This document shows, piece after piece, positions 16,164 to 25,798 of a stretch of DNA of 64,000 nucleotides. Positions within the stretch are counted from its first letter, which is position 1. Each line of letters starts with the position of its first letter. The notes under the pieces were generated by a model that was not told where the DNA came from, ran no database searches, and worked only from the letters and a program-made list of their open reading frames with translations. The stretch covers positions 1-64,000 of the forward strand of contig NZ_ADVZ01000002.1 of assembly GCF_000178995.1 (NCBI RefSeq), read 5' to 3'. Origin of the DNA: Afipia sp. 1NLS2. GTDB taxonomy: Bacteria > Pseudomonadota > Alphaproteobacteria > Rhizobiales > Xanthobacteraceae. The position numbers were made by a program, and so were the translations under genes.

Positions 16164-17021
16164 ATGATGACGAATAATACAATGCAGACGAAGGTGTGGG
16201 GGGCCACCGGAACGCAGGTTTCGGTGATCGGGCAGGGTACCTGGTACATCGACCACGGCAATCATGCGGCTGCGGTGGGGGCCTTGCAGAAGGGCCTCGA
16301 CCTCGGCATGACCCATATCGACACCGCCGAGATGTATGACGACGCCGAGCTTGTGGTGGCCGATGCCATCAAAGGCCGGCGCGATGAAGTATTTCTGGTG
16401 TCGAAAGTGCTGCCGAACAACGCCTCGCGTGCGGGCACCATCAAGGCCGCCGAGCGCTCGCTGGCGCGGATGCGCACCGACCGGATGGATTGCTATCTCT
16501 TGCACTGGCGCGGCGGCTACGCGCTGGAAGACACCGTCAGCGCCTTCGAACAACTCAAGAAGGACGGCAAGATCCTGTCATGGGGAGTGAGCAACTTCGA
16601 TGCTGACGACTTGCAGGAAATCTACGAGGTCGCAGGCAAGGGCAAGATCGCCTGCAATCAGGTGCTCTATCATCTCAAGGAGCGCGCGATTGAGCATTCG
16701 GTGATCCCGTGGTGCGAGGCGCACGGCGTCACGGTGACAGCCTATTCGCCTTTCGGGCACAGCGACTTTCCGGCGCCGAAATCCGAAGGTGGGCAAGTGC
16801 TGCAACAGATCGCGGCGGCACATGGCGCGAGCCCGCGTCAGGTCGCGCTGGCGTTTCTCACCCGCGCGCCTGCCGTGGTGACGATCCCGAAGGCGTCGTC
16901 GGCAGCTCATGCAGCGGAGAACGCCGGAGCCGGAGGCCTGAAACTGAGCGCCGCCGAGATCGCGCAGATCGACAAGGCTTTCCCGCGCGGGCGCGAGCCG
17001 AGCCATTTGCCGATGCTTTGA
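16164..17021 (+). CDS. Aldo/keto reductase
   Basis: A 285-aa cytosolic NADPH-dependent oxidoreductase with a TIM-barrel fold. The catalytic tetrad is visible: Asp and Tyr in HIDTAEMYDD, Lys in VFLVSKVLP and His in CYLLHWRGG. A nucleotide-binding segment near the C terminus reads TIPKASS. ATG 16164 follows GGGAG; ATG 16167 and 16179 are possible. Sequence does not define the substrate; small aldehydes such as methylglyoxal are common for this subgroup. It is convergent with slyX, 12 bases apart. Confidence 0.88.
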   Translation: MMTNNTMQTKVWGATGTQVSVIGQGTWYIDHGNHAAAVGALQKGLDLGMTHIDTAEMYDDAELVVADAIKGRRDEVFLVSKVLPNNASRAGTIKAAERSLARMRTDRMDCYLLHWRGGYALEDTVSAFEQLKKDGKILSWGVSNFDADDLQEIYEVAGKGKIACNQVLYHLKERAIEHSVIPWCEAHGVTVTAYSPFGHSDFPAPKSEGGQVLQQIAAAHGASPRQVALAFLTRAPAVVTIPKASSAAHAAENAGAGGLKLSAAEIAQIDKAFPRGREPSHLPML

Positions 17022-17033
17022 GGTGCAGAACTT

Positions 17034-17264
17034 TCAGTAGTGGGGCGGTGGCGGCTCATTACCCGGCGTCGATGGGATGCTTTGCTCGGCGGCGGCGATG
17101 CGGTCGGTCAACCGCGCCATCTGCCGCGTAAGAATATCGATCTGCTTCCACTGCGAGGTGATGACCTGATTGAGGGCCTCGACGGTCGCATCCTGATGCG
17201 CGATCTGGATTTCCAGCGCCTCGATCCGGCTTGCCAGTTCGGCTGCGTTACTCATCGTCGTCAC
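17034..17264 (-). CDS. slyX: SlyX family protein
   Basis: A 76-aa (or 73-aa, from the ATG at 17255) cytosolic protein that is nearly all coiled coil, with heptad-like RIEALEIQIAHQDATVEALN. It ends in the conserved SlyX tail PPPHY. The biochemical role is unknown; SlyX was named from its position near slyD in E. coli. It overlaps the end of the upstream trhO gene: ATGAGTAA contains both the ATG at 17255 and the trhO stop, indicating translational coupling. Confidence 0.85.
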   Translation of the reverse strand: MTTMSNAAELASRIEALEIQIAHQDATVEALNQVITSQWKQIDILTRQMARLTDRIAAAEQSIPSTPGNEPPPPHY

Positions 17265-18006
17265 CTTGCAATTGGGCCGCGCGTTCGGTCAGGCCGTGAC
17301 CGAGCGCGATGCGCTGGTCGAACACGAAGCAGTCGCCCTTCCAGCGGCTTTCGCCCTCGGGAATGGTCTCGAGATATTTCAGAATGCCGCCCCTGAGATG
17401 GAAGACGTTCTTGAAGCCACGCGACAAAAGATAGGAACTGGCTTTCTCGCAGCGGATGCCACCGGTGCAGAACATCGCGATCTCGGTGTCGCGCGCAGGG
17501 TCCAGCGTATGGTCGGCGAATTCCTTGAACTCGCTGAAGCTCTTGATGTGCGGATCGACCGCGCCCTCGAAGGTGCCCATCTCAACCTCGAAGTCGTTAC
17601 GGGTATCGAGCAGCACCATGCCGGGGCGGGCGATCAGTTCGTTCCAGTCCTGCGCGTCGACATAGGTGCCGACTTGCCTCGTGGGATCGGTGCCATCGTC
17701 CTTGAGCGTGACGATCTCCTTCTTCAGCCGGACCTTCATCCGGTTGAATGGCATGTCTGATGCGGTGGAGAATTTCAGTTCGAGGTTATTGGTCCGCCCG
17801 CCGAACAGCGCGCCTTGCTGGATCTGCTTCATCAGCGCGTCGATGTTGACGGCGTTGCCCGCGACCGTGCCGTTGATGCCCTCGGCGGCAAGCAAAATGA
17901 TGCCCTTGATGTCGAGTGCTGCGCACATGTTGCGCAACGGCTCGCGCAGACTCTCGAAGTCCGGCAGCGGGGTGAACTGATAGAACGCGGCGACTTTGTA
18001 CGACAT
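17248..18006 (-). CDS. trhO: tRNA uridine(34) hydroxylase TrhO (rhodanese-related)
   Basis: A 252-aa protein of the YceA/TrhO family, which hydroxylates U34 in tRNA using O2 as part of cmo5U/mo5U formation. An N-terminal acylphosphatase-like domain carries KGIILLAAEGINGTVAG. The rhodanese domain shows VLLDTRNDFE and the active-site loop FCTGGIRCEKA with the catalytic cysteine. The C-terminal extension is shorter than in some relatives. It is translationally coupled to slyX. Confidence 0.9.
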   Translation of the reverse strand: MSYKVAAFYQFTPLPDFESLREPLRNMCAALDIKGIILLAAEGINGTVAGNAVNIDALMKQIQQGALFGGRTNNLELKFSTASDMPFNRMKVRLKKEIVTLKDDGTDPTRQVGTYVDAQDWNELIARPGMVLLDTRNDFEVEMGTFEGAVDPHIKSFSEFKEFADHTLDPARDTEIAMFCTGGIRCEKASSYLLSRGFKNVFHLRGGILKYLETIPEGESRWKGDCFVFDQRIALGHGLTERAAQLQGDDDE

Positions 18007-18062
18007 CGCGGTCTTATAATGGCAAGGCGGGCAGGGGAAAAGGCGGCGTCAGGCGACGTGCT

Positions 18063-18881
18063 TCAGGCGACATGGATCGCTTCGTTCGCCGCGACCCTGT
18101 GCGGGTGCGTGAAGATTTCGAAGCCGTCGGACCGCGCGATGGCGCAGAGCGTGATCCCGGCGCGTTCCGCCATGCGGATCGCAAGCGCGGTCGGCGCCGA
18201 CACCGAGACAATCAGCGATGCGCCGATGGAGGCGGTCTTCTGCACCATCTCGACCGAGACGCGGCTCGTCAGCAGCACAGCGCCACGGTTGGCGTCGATC
18301 TTTTTGCGCGCGAGCGCGCCGCCGAGCTTGTCGAGGGCGTTGTGGCGGCCGACATCCTCGCGAATATCAAGAATGCCGCGATCCGGCTCCCAGAACGCGG
18401 CGGCATGAACCGCGCGGGTCAGCGTGTTGAGCTTCTGCAAGGGATAGAGCGCCTGCATCGCGGCCATGATCTGCGCGGGCGTCACGGTGATGCCTTTGCC
18501 GACAATGGCGACGGGCTTCATGGCTTCAGAGATGGAATCGATGCCGCACAGACCGCAGCCGGTCGGGCCCGCGATGTGGCGGCGGCGTTCGCCGAGCCGG
18601 GCGGCGCTCTCCGGCTTCAGCCACATCCGCAGTTCGATGCCTTCGTCCTGCGGAACAACCTCGAGCGAATCGATGCCGTCGGCCGAGTCGATGATGCCCT
18701 CCGTCAGGCTGAAGCCGATCGCGAAGTCCTCCAGATCCTGCGGGGTGCCCATCATCACCGCATGGGTGCCCGCATTGTAGGACATCGCCAGCGCCGTTTC
18801 CTCCGGCACGGTACGATCGCCCTCGGTGAGGCCGCTTTCGCGCCAGATCTGGCGGTGGGCTGAAACTGTCGGCTCGGTCAT
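18063..18881 (-). CDS. fdhD: Formate dehydrogenase accessory sulfurtransferase FdhD
   Basis: A 272-aa cytosolic protein that transfers sulfur from a cysteine desulfurase to the Mo-bisMGD cofactor of formate dehydrogenase. Family marks visible are EETALAMSYN, the GFSLTEGII segment and the CGLCG cysteine pair (CxxC) that carries the persulfide. The ending VFTH/ITL-like region reads GITLCAIARSDGFEIFTHP. The open frame runs about 70 codons further upstream, but ATG 18881 gives the normal family N terminus. No formate dehydrogenase genes are in the window. It is divergent from hpnP, 188 bases away. Confidence 0.9.
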   Translation of the reverse strand: MTEPTVSAHRQIWRESGLTEGDRTVPEETALAMSYNAGTHAVMMGTPQDLEDFAIGFSLTEGIIDSADGIDSLEVVPQDEGIELRMWLKPESAARLGERRRHIAGPTGCGLCGIDSISEAMKPVAIVGKGITVTPAQIMAAMQALYPLQKLNTLTRAVHAAAFWEPDRGILDIREDVGRHNALDKLGGALARKKIDANRGAVLLTSRVSVEMVQKTASIGASLIVSVSAPTALAIRMAERAGITLCAIARSDGFEIFTHPHRVAANEAIHVA

Positions 18882-19069
18882 GCGTTGTATCCTGTCCCGG
18901 CAACTCCGTCGGTGCACATCATATAGGACATCATGCACGTCAGGGTAAGCGGCTGGGGCCGTCTCGCAAGGGCAAAATGGACGCTGCGGGCGGCTGACAT
19001 GCGTCGCCCCATTGTCACCGAAAAGCTGTGGCGAGCTTGGCAAGTGAATCGGGGAGGCAGACAGCGCGC

Positions 19070-20659
19070 ATGAAAAAGACAACCGGGCTCGCACCGCGCC
19101 GTATTCTTTGTGTTTTCCCGAAATACTCGCCGTCGTTCGGCACGTTCGAATATGCCTATCCGCTGACGGACGGCGTGAAGGCTTTCATGCCGCCGCAGGG
19201 GCTGTTGCTGATCGCGGCGGCGTTGCCCGAAGGCTGGAGTGTCCGCTTCATCGACGAGAACATTCGCGCTGCCACGGATGAGGATTTCGAATGGGCCGAG
19301 GCCGTGTTCGTCTCCGGCATGCACATCCAGCGCAAACAGATCAACGACATCTGCCGCCGCGCGCATGAACATGACCTGCCAACCGCATTGGGCGGCCCTT
19401 CTGTCAGTGCGTGCCCCGACTATTATCCCGAGTTCGACTATCTGCACATTGGCGAGATGGGCGATGCGACGGATGATCTGTTCGCGCGCCTCAGCGCCGA
19501 TCCAACACGTCCGAAGCGGCAGGTGATGCTGGAGACGCATGAGCGTCTCGCCATGACGGAATTTCCGCTGCCAGCTTACGAACTCATTCCGCTGCGCAAA
19601 TATTTTCTTGGCAGCATCCAGTTCTCCAGCGGCTGTCCGTATCAATGCGAGTTCTGCGACATTCCGGGCCTGTACGGGCGCAACCCGCGCCTGAAATCGC
19701 CGCAGCAGGTGATCGCCGAGCTCGACAAGATGGTCGAGAACGGACTGTCGGGCGCGGTCTATTTCGTTGATGACAATTTCATCGGCAACCGCCGCGCGGT
19801 GCTCGAATTGTTGCCGCATCTGGTCGAATGGCAGAAGCGCAATGGCTATGCGGTGCAGTTCGCCTGCGAGGCGACGCTGAACATCGCCAAACGGCCGGAA
19901 ATCCTGCAACTGATGCACGACGCCTTCTTCCTCACGGTGTTCTGCGGCATCGAGACGCCGGACCCGAACGCTCTGAAGGCGATGTCAAAAGAGCATAACA
20001 TGATGGTGCCGATCCTGGAGGGCGTGCAGACGCTCAACAGCTACGGCCTCGAAGTGGTGTCGGGCATCATCCTCGGCCTCGACACCGATACCGAAGAGTC
20101 AGGCGAGGGGATTCTCGATTTCATCGAACAGTCGCAGATTCCGCTGCTCACCATCAATCTGTTGCAGGCGCTCCCCAAGACGCCGCTATGGGATCGCCTG
20201 CAACGTGCCGGCCGCCTGATTGAAAACACGGACCGCGATTCCAATGTCGATTTCCTGCTGCCCTACGATCAAGTGGTCGCGATGTGGCGCGAATGCATGG
20301 GCCGCGCCTACACGCCGGAGAAGATGTTCGCGCGCTTCCAGCATCAGATCGAGCATACCTATCCGAACCGCATCCATCCGCCGCCGACAAAACAGCGGCT
20401 GACAGCGGCGAACATCAGGCGCGGCCTCACCATGGTGGCGAAGATCATCTGGCATGCGGGCGTGCGTGGCGATTACCGCCGCGAATTCTGGAAGTTCGCA
20501 TGGCCGCGCCTGAAGGCGGGCGATGTTGAACGCTTCATCAGTTGCAGCCTCGTCGCGCATCATCTGATTACGTTCGCGCGTGGTGCTTCCAGTGGCCGCC
20601 AGACCGCGTCATATTATTCCGACAAACCTGCCGCAGTGTTGCCGCAGGCGGCGGAATAG
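19070..20659 (+). CDS. hpnP: Hopanoid C-2 methylase HpnP (B12-binding radical SAM)
   Basis: A 529-aa enzyme that methylates hopanoids at C-2, yielding 2-methylhopanoids. The N-terminal part is a cobalamin-binding Rossmann-like domain (about 10-150, with SGMHIQRKQ and LGGPSVSACPDYYP). The radical-SAM core has C189-x3-C193-x2-C196 in SSGCPYQCEFCD for the 4Fe-4S cluster, then GLYGRNPRLKS. The B12-binding radical-SAM architecture plus the position directly before hpnC match hpnP as I recall it from Rhodopseudomonas palustris. ATG 19070 follows GGGGAGG at a slightly long spacing. A terminator-like hairpin separates it from hpnC, so it probably has its own transcript. Confidence 0.88.
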   Translation: MKKTTGLAPRRILCVFPKYSPSFGTFEYAYPLTDGVKAFMPPQGLLLIAAALPEGWSVRFIDENIRAATDEDFEWAEAVFVSGMHIQRKQINDICRRAHEHDLPTALGGPSVSACPDYYPEFDYLHIGEMGDATDDLFARLSADPTRPKRQVMLETHERLAMTEFPLPAYELIPLRKYFLGSIQFSSGCPYQCEFCDIPGLYGRNPRLKSPQQVIAELDKMVENGLSGAVYFVDDNFIGNRRAVLELLPHLVEWQKRNGYAVQFACEATLNIAKRPEILQLMHDAFFLTVFCGIETPDPNALKAMSKEHNMMVPILEGVQTLNSYGLEVVSGIILGLDTDTEESGEGILDFIEQSQIPLLTINLLQALPKTPLWDRLQRAGRLIENTDRDSNVDFLLPYDQVVAMWRECMGRAYTPEKMFARFQHQIEHTYPNRIHPPPTKQRLTAANIRRGLTMVAKIIWHAGVRGDYRREFWKFAWPRLKAGDVERFISCSLVAHHLITFARGASSGRQTASYYSDKPAAVLPQAAE

Positions 20660-20725
20660 GCCGCATTTTCAGCTCCTTAGGCCCTCTCGCATTCCCCGCG
20701 TGGGTAGGGTAATATGGCCTCTCTC

Positions 20726-20748
20726 AGCGGCGATGCCGCTTTTTATTT
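20726..20748 (+). terminator. Likely intrinsic terminator after hpnP
   Basis: AGCGGC (20726-20731) and GCCGCT (20735-20740) form a short perfect stem with a GAT loop, followed by TTTTATTT. It lies 67 bases after the hpnP stop and about 100 bases before hpnC. This suggests hpnC-G has a separate promoter in the AT-rich stretch at 20740-20770. Confidence 0.6.
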
Positions 20749-20847
20749 AATAAAAACAGTATCTTAGGTCGCCGTGACGAACTCGTTCGCCCAGTCTTGG
20801 TCTATTTCTGCATGCCATTTGGCGATGCTGCGAAAAGGGCGTCAGTC

Positions 20848-21726
20848 ATGACGGCTGCCGGCGAATTGCGCTCGGGCAAGGGACACAAGGACGAAAACTT
20901 TCCCGTCGCCTCGAAGCTGATCCATCCGCGTCATCGCGCGCTGATTTTCGCGTTCTACAATTTCGTGCGCACGGCGGATGACATCGCCGATCACATCAGT
21001 CTGCCGCCGCAAGAAAAGCTCGACCAGCTCGACCGGCTCGAAGCGGAATTGCTGGGGAAGGGCGAGACGCAGGCGGAAGCGGTAGCGTTGCGCCGTGCAT
21101 TCGCTGAACGCGGGATGCCGCCGCGCCATGCGCAGGATCTGTTGACCGCGTTTCGCATGGACGTCACCAAGCTGCGCTACGACAACTGGGACGATCTCAT
21201 TCACTATTGCAGCTATTCGGCGATGCCGGTCGGCCGCTTCATGCTCGATGTGCATGGCGAGGATCGCGCAACCTGGGCTGCGAACGATGCGCTGTGCGCC
21301 GCGCTGCAGATCAACAATCATTTGCAAGATTGCGGCAAGGATTATCGCGACATCAACCGCGTCTACGTGCCGCTCGATGCGCTGCAAGCGGCAGGTGCGT
21401 CGGTCGAGGAACTGGGGCAGGCGAAGGCATCGCCTGCGTTGCGGGCCTGCTTGAAGTCGCTGGCCGAACGCAACGAGGCGCTGTTGATGCAGAGCGCGTC
21501 GTTCTCCTCGCAGGTGAAGGACGCACGGCTCGGCATGGAGATTGCCGTGATCGACACCTTTGCGCGGAAGATCGTCAATCTGTTGAAGACGCGCGATCCG
21601 CTCAGCGAGAACGTGCATCTGTCGAAGCCCGCGATGCTGATGCTGGCCGCTATGGCATCGGGGTTCGAAATCGGACGCCGTGCGGCCGGCGTGAAATCAA
21701 TGCCGCGGCTATCCACGGGCGCATGA
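20848..21726 (+). CDS. hpnC: Squalene synthase HpnC (hydroxysqualene synthase)
   Basis: A 292-aa cytosolic trans-isoprenyl diphosphate synthase-like enzyme. In the three-step bacterial route HpnD joins two farnesyl diphosphates to presqualene diphosphate, HpnC converts that to hydroxysqualene, and HpnE reduces it to squalene. The first Asp-rich motif is RTADDIADH; the second is degenerate, LQDCGKDYRDINRVYVP, as usual in HpnC. ATG 20848 after AAAAGGG is preferred; GTG 20797 and ATG 20812 are possible upstream starts. It is the first gene of the hpnCDE-shc-hpnG operon. Confidence 0.92.
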   Translation: MTAAGELRSGKGHKDENFPVASKLIHPRHRALIFAFYNFVRTADDIADHISLPPQEKLDQLDRLEAELLGKGETQAEAVALRRAFAERGMPPRHAQDLLTAFRMDVTKLRYDNWDDLIHYCSYSAMPVGRFMLDVHGEDRATWAANDALCAALQINNHLQDCGKDYRDINRVYVPLDALQAAGASVEELGQAKASPALRACLKSLAERNEALLMQSASFSSQVKDARLGMEIAVIDTFARKIVNLLKTRDPLSENVHLSKPAMLMLAAMASGFEIGRRAAGVKSMPRLSTGA

Positions 21727-21733
21727 TCCTGCC

Positions 21734-22561
21734 ATGACCGACGTCGATACTTCACCGGCTCAGACGGCTTCCGGCAGTTCGTTCTACGCGGCGATGCGCA
21801 TCCTGCCGCGCGAGCAGCGCGAGGCGATGTTCTACATCTACAGCTTCTGCCGCAAGGTGGACGACATCGCGGATTCCGATGGTCCGCGTGCCGAGCGTCT
21901 TGAAGCATTGGCGCAATGGCGGCGCGATATCGATGCGCTCTATACCGGAAATCCGCCGCCGCGCGTGGCACCTTATTTGCCTGCGGTGAAACGGTTTGGC
22001 CTCAAGCGCGAGGACTTCATTGCCATCATCGATGGCATGGAGATGGACGTACCTGCCGAAATCCGTGCGCCGGATGAAGCGACGCTCGATCTTTACTGTG
22101 ACCGTGTCGCGAGCGCGGTGGGCCGCCTTTCGGTGCGCGTATTCGGCCTGTCGGAGGCGGACGGCATTGCGTTGTCGCATAACCTCGGCCGCGCGCTGCA
22201 ACTCACCAACATCCTGCGCGACATCGATGAGGACGCCGGCATCGGCCGTCTCTATCTGCCGCGCGAATTGCTGGACGCCGCAGGCATCGTGTCGAGCGAT
22301 CCGCAAGTGGTCGCCGCCGATCCGAATGTGCCGAAGGTCTGCGCGCCGATCGTCGAGCGGGTGAAGGTGTATTTCGCCAAGGCGGACGAAATCATGGCGC
22401 GATATCCGCGCAGCAACGTGCGCGCGCCGCGCATCATGTCGAAATATTATCAGGAAATCCTCAAACGGCTTCTTGCGCGCGGCTTCGCGCCGCCGCGGCA
22501 GTCTGTGAAACTGAGTAAAGCTGCGAAAATGTCGATCCTCTTGCGCTACGCGGTGTTCTGA
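21734..22561 (+). CDS. hpnD: Presqualene diphosphate synthase HpnD
   Basis: A 275-aa squalene/phytoene-synthase family enzyme. Both Mg-diphosphate binding motifs are intact: RKVDDIADSDG near residue 38 and NILRDIDEDAGIGRLYLP in the second half. It condenses two farnesyl diphosphates to presqualene diphosphate. It starts 7 bases after hpnC, and its stop overlaps the hpnE start by one base, so the three squalene genes are tightly coupled. Confidence 0.93.
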   Translation: MTDVDTSPAQTASGSSFYAAMRILPREQREAMFYIYSFCRKVDDIADSDGPRAERLEALAQWRRDIDALYTGNPPPRVAPYLPAVKRFGLKREDFIAIIDGMEMDVPAEIRAPDEATLDLYCDRVASAVGRLSVRVFGLSEADGIALSHNLGRALQLTNILRDIDEDAGIGRLYLPRELLDAAGIVSSDPQVVAADPNVPKVCAPIVERVKVYFAKADEIMARYPRSNVRAPRIMSKYYQEILKRLLARGFAPPRQSVKLSKAAKMSILLRYAVF

Positions 22562-23826
22562 TGACGAAGACCGCTCACATCATCGGTGCCGGGCTCTCGG
22601 GCCTGAGCGCAGGCGTGCGTCTGGCGAAGGAGGGATTCGAAGTCCACGTTCATGAGGCCACGCAATACACCGGCGGCCGCTGCCGCTCGTATTACGACGG
22701 CGCCACTGACATGGTGATCGACAACGGTAATCATCTGATGCTGTCGGGCAATCATCATGTGCGTCTCTACGCCAAGGCGCTGAATACCTACGACAAGCTC
22801 GTTGGTCCGGTGCGCGCGCAATTCCCGTTCATGGATGTTGCGAGCGGCAAGCGCTGGCTGCTCGATCTCGGCGCGGGCCGTTTTCCGGGCTGGCTGTTCG
22901 ATCCCAAGCGCCGCGTGCCGGATACGTATGTCCGCGATTATCTGGCGCTGCTGCCGCTGGCCTGGGCGCAGCCCGAGGCGCTAGTCGAGGACACCATTCC
23001 CTGCGAGGGCGTGCTGTATCAGCGTCTGGTCCAACCGCTGCTGATTGCCGCGCTCAACGTCGAGCCACCGCAGGGGTCTGCCGGTTTGGCCGGGGCCATT
23101 GTCCGCGAGACGTTGCTTGCGGGCGGGGCGGCTTGCCGGCCGCTGATCGCGCGTGACGGCCTTTCACCGGTGCTGATTGATCCCGCAATCGAGCTGATCA
23201 AGAAGAAGGGCGGTTCGCTGGCGCTCGGACATGAACTGCGCAAGATCGAGCGTTCGCCGCTGCGCGCCACGGGTCTCAATTTCGGCACCGAGACAATCCC
23301 GCTCGGCCCGGGCGATGTCGTGGTGCTGGCGGTGCCCGCGCGCGCGGCATCGGGATTGATGCCCGGCATCAAGGCGCCCACCAAATTCCGCGCCATTCTC
23401 AACGCGCATTTCCGCTTTACGCCGCCGGCCAATGTTCCGCCGCTGACGGGCGTGGTCGGCGGGCTGATCGAATGGCTGTTCGCGTTCCCGGACCGGCTCT
23501 CGATCACCATCAGCGCCGCCGAACGCCTCCTCAATCTGCCGCGCGAGGACCTTGCGCGCGACATCTGGCGGGATATCTGCAAGGTGGCCGGTCTTGCGAC
23601 CGATATCGCCGAGGGGCCGTTGCCGCCGTGGCAGATCGTGCGCGAGCGGCGGGCGACCTTCGAGGCGACACCTGAGCAGAACGCGCTGCGCTCCGGTGCG
23701 GCGACGGAGTTGAAGAACCTGTTCCTGGCCGGCGACTGGACCAATACCGGTCTGCCCTCGACGATCGAAGGTTCGATCCGCTCGGGCGATCATGCCGCCG
23801 ACCTAATCCTGCAAATGCAAGAGTGA
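22561..23826 (+). CDS. hpnE: Hydroxysqualene dehydroxylase HpnE (FAD-dependent)
   Basis: A 421-aa flavoprotein of the amine-oxidase/phytoene-desaturase-like family that reduces hydroxysqualene to squalene. The N-terminal FAD-binding motif IIGAGLSGLSAGVRLA is followed by the acidic end of beta-2 and GGRCRSY, the typical GGR segment. The C terminus has LFLAGDWTNTGLPSTIEGSI, which closes the FAD site. ATG overlaps the hpnD stop (TGATG). Confidence 0.93.
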   Translation: MTKTAHIIGAGLSGLSAGVRLAKEGFEVHVHEATQYTGGRCRSYYDGATDMVIDNGNHLMLSGNHHVRLYAKALNTYDKLVGPVRAQFPFMDVASGKRWLLDLGAGRFPGWLFDPKRRVPDTYVRDYLALLPLAWAQPEALVEDTIPCEGVLYQRLVQPLLIAALNVEPPQGSAGLAGAIVRETLLAGGAACRPLIARDGLSPVLIDPAIELIKKKGGSLALGHELRKIERSPLRATGLNFGTETIPLGPGDVVVLAVPARAASGLMPGIKAPTKFRAILNAHFRFTPPANVPPLTGVVGGLIEWLFAFPDRLSITISAAERLLNLPREDLARDIWRDICKVAGLATDIAEGPLPPWQIVRERRATFEATPEQNALRSGAATELKNLFLAGDWTNTGLPSTIEGSIRSGDHAADLILQMQE

Positions 23827-23836
23827 CGAAACGACC

Positions 23837-25798
23837 ATGACTGACATCGCCACCATGGTTGCGCCCGAAAGGCAGCGCCTCGACGACGGCATCGCGTCCG
23901 CGAGCCGCGCGCTGCTCGATGTCCAGAAGCCGGATCGCCATTGGGTATTTGAGCTTGAGGCCGACGTCACCATTCCGGCCGAATACATTCTGATGCGGCA
24001 CTATTTCGCCGAACCGGTCGACACCGTGCTTGAAGGCAAGATCGCCAAATATCTGCGCCGCATGCAGAACGACAATGGAGGCTGGTCGCTGTTCTACGGC
24101 CACGAGTTCGACATGAGTGCCAGCGTGAAGGCGTATTACGCGCTGAAGATGGCCGGAGACTCGCCGGACGCCCCGCACATGAAGAAAGCGCGCGAGACGA
24201 TGCTGGCGCGGGGCGGGGCGGTCAAGGCCAACGTCTTCACGCGCATCATGCTGGCGCTGTTTGGCCAGCTCGAATGGAAGGCTGTGCCGGTGATGCCGGT
24301 GGAAATCATGCTGCTGCCGCGCTGGTTTCCGTTTCATCTCACCAAGATTTCCTACTGGGCGCGCACTGTCATCGTGCCGCTCCTGGTGCTGATGACGCTG
24401 AAGCCGCGCGCGCGGAATCCGCTGGGGATCGGCGTACGCGAATTGTTCATCGAGGACCCGAAGACCATCGGCCCGACGCCGAAGGCGGCGCACCAGAGTC
24501 AGGTGTGGTTCACGAGCTTCGACATCATCGACCGCGTGCTGCGTCTTGCCGATCCGTTCTTTCCCAAGGCGATGCGTCAACGCGCGATCAGGAAGGCGGA
24601 GGAATTCGTTACCGAACGCCTCAACGGCGTCGATGGTTTGGGCGCGATCTTCCCGGCGATGGTCAACAGCGTCATGATGTACGACGTGCTCGGCTATACT
24701 CCGGACGATCCGAACCGTGCGCTCGCGCGTGAATCGGTCGAGCGGCTCTTGGTCATCAAGGACGACGAAGCTTACTGTCAGCCCTGCGTCTCGCCGGTGT
24801 GGGACACCGCGCTTGCGGCGCATGCGATGATCGAAAGCGGGCAGGCCGCCGATCTGGAAGCGGCGAAGGCCTCGCTCGACTGGCTCTTGCCGCGTCAGGT
24901 GCTCGACGTGAAGGGCGACTGGGCGGACAAGCGGCCGGACGTGCGGCCCGGCGGCTGGGCCTTCCAGTACAACAACGCGCATTATCCCGACCTCGATGAC
25001 ACCGCCGTTGTCGTGATGGCGATGGACCGCGTGCGCCGGATGGACGGCACTACGAAATACGACGACGCAATCGCGCGGGCCAAGGAATGGATCCTCGGGC
25101 TGCAGAGCGTGGACGGCGGCTGGGCGGCGTTCGATGCCGACAACCTCGAATACTATCTCAACAACATTCCGTTCGCGGACCATGGCGCGTTGCTCGATCC
25201 GCCGACCGATGACGTCACCGCGCGCTGCCTGTCGATGCTGGCGCAACTCGGCGATACGCTGGAGACCAGCGAGCCGATGCGCCGCGCGGTCGCGTATCTG
25301 CGCAAGACGCAACTGGCCGACGGCTCCTGGTTCGGCCGCTGGGGCATCAATTACATCTACGGAACATGGTCGGCGCTCTGTGCCCTGAATGCCGCGGGCG
25401 TGCCCCACGACGACCCGATGATCGCCAAGGCGGCCGACTGGCTGGAGGCGATCCAGAACGCCGATGGCGGCTGGGGCGAGGACGGCAACAGCTACCGGCT
25501 GGATTACAAAGGATACGAACGGTATGCGACCACGGCGTCACAGACCGCCTGGGCGACGCTAGCCCTGATGGCGGCAGGACGGGTTGATCGTCCTGCTACC
25601 AAGAATGGTATTGATAATCTTATGCAATCTCAGGGGGTGGACGGATTCTGGCAGGAGCCAGATTACACCGGCGGTGGGTTCCCCCGTGTGTTCTATTTGC
25701 GATACCACGGATATTCTAAGTTCTTCCCCTTGTGGGCGATGGCCAGATATAGGAATTTGCGCAGCAGCAACAGCCGGTTCGTAGGGGCTGGAATGTGA
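23837..25798 (+). CDS. shc: Squalene-hopene cyclase
   Basis: A 653-aa monotopic membrane enzyme (also called HpnF) that cyclises squalene to hopene and hopanol. The protonating DxDD motif is visible as D385-L-D-D388 in YPDLDDTAVVV. Several QW-type repeats are present, for example NDNGGWSLF, DGGWAAFD, DGSWFGRW, DGGWGEDG and DGFWQEPD. A substrate-pocket aromatic stretch is visible near the C terminus (GGGFPRVFYLRYHGY). Length is normal. It starts 10 bases after hpnE, and its stop overlaps the hpnG GTG start by four bases. Confidence 0.96.
   Translation: MTDIATMVAPERQRLDDGIASASRALLDVQKPDRHWVFELEADVTIPAEYILMRHYFAEPVDTVLEGKIAKYLRRMQNDNGGWSLFYGHEFDMSASVKAYYALKMAGDSPDAPHMKKARETMLARGGAVKANVFTRIMLALFGQLEWKAVPVMPVEIMLLPRWFPFHLTKISYWARTVIVPLLVLMTLKPRARNPLGIGVRELFIEDPKTIGPTPKAAHQSQVWFTSFDIIDRVLRLADPFFPKAMRQRAIRKAEEFVTERLNGVDGLGAIFPAMVNSVMMYDVLGYTPDDPNRALARESVERLLVIKDDEAYCQPCVSPVWDTALAAHAMIESGQAADLEAAKASLDWLLPRQVLDVKGDWADKRPDVRPGGWAFQYNNAHYPDLDDTAVVVMAMDRVRRMDGTTKYDDAIARAKEWILGLQSVDGGWAAFDADNLEYYLNNIPFADHGALLDPPTDDVTARCLSMLAQLGDTLETSEPMRRAVAYLRKTQLADGSWFGRWGINYIYGTWSALCALNAAGVPHDDPMIAKAADWLEAIQNADGGWGEDGNSYRLDYKGYERYATTASQTAWATLALMAAGRVDRPATKNGIDNLMQSQGVDGFWQEPDYTGGGFPRVFYLRYHGYSKFFPLWAMARYRNLRSSNSRFVGAGM

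Noticed and set aside
18882-19069. General-stress (EcfG) promoter for hpnP
   Set aside because: I looked for a GGAAC-N16/17-CGTT pattern in the fdhD-hpnP gap and did not find it.
18882-19094. N-terminal extension of fdhD by about 71 codons
   Set aside because: The extension has no similarity to FdhD, while the ATG at 18881 gives the standard N terminus and length.
23531-25408. 625-codon minus-strand open frame opposite hpnE/shc
   Set aside because: Antisense shadow of two well-identified enzymes; no recognisable motif.
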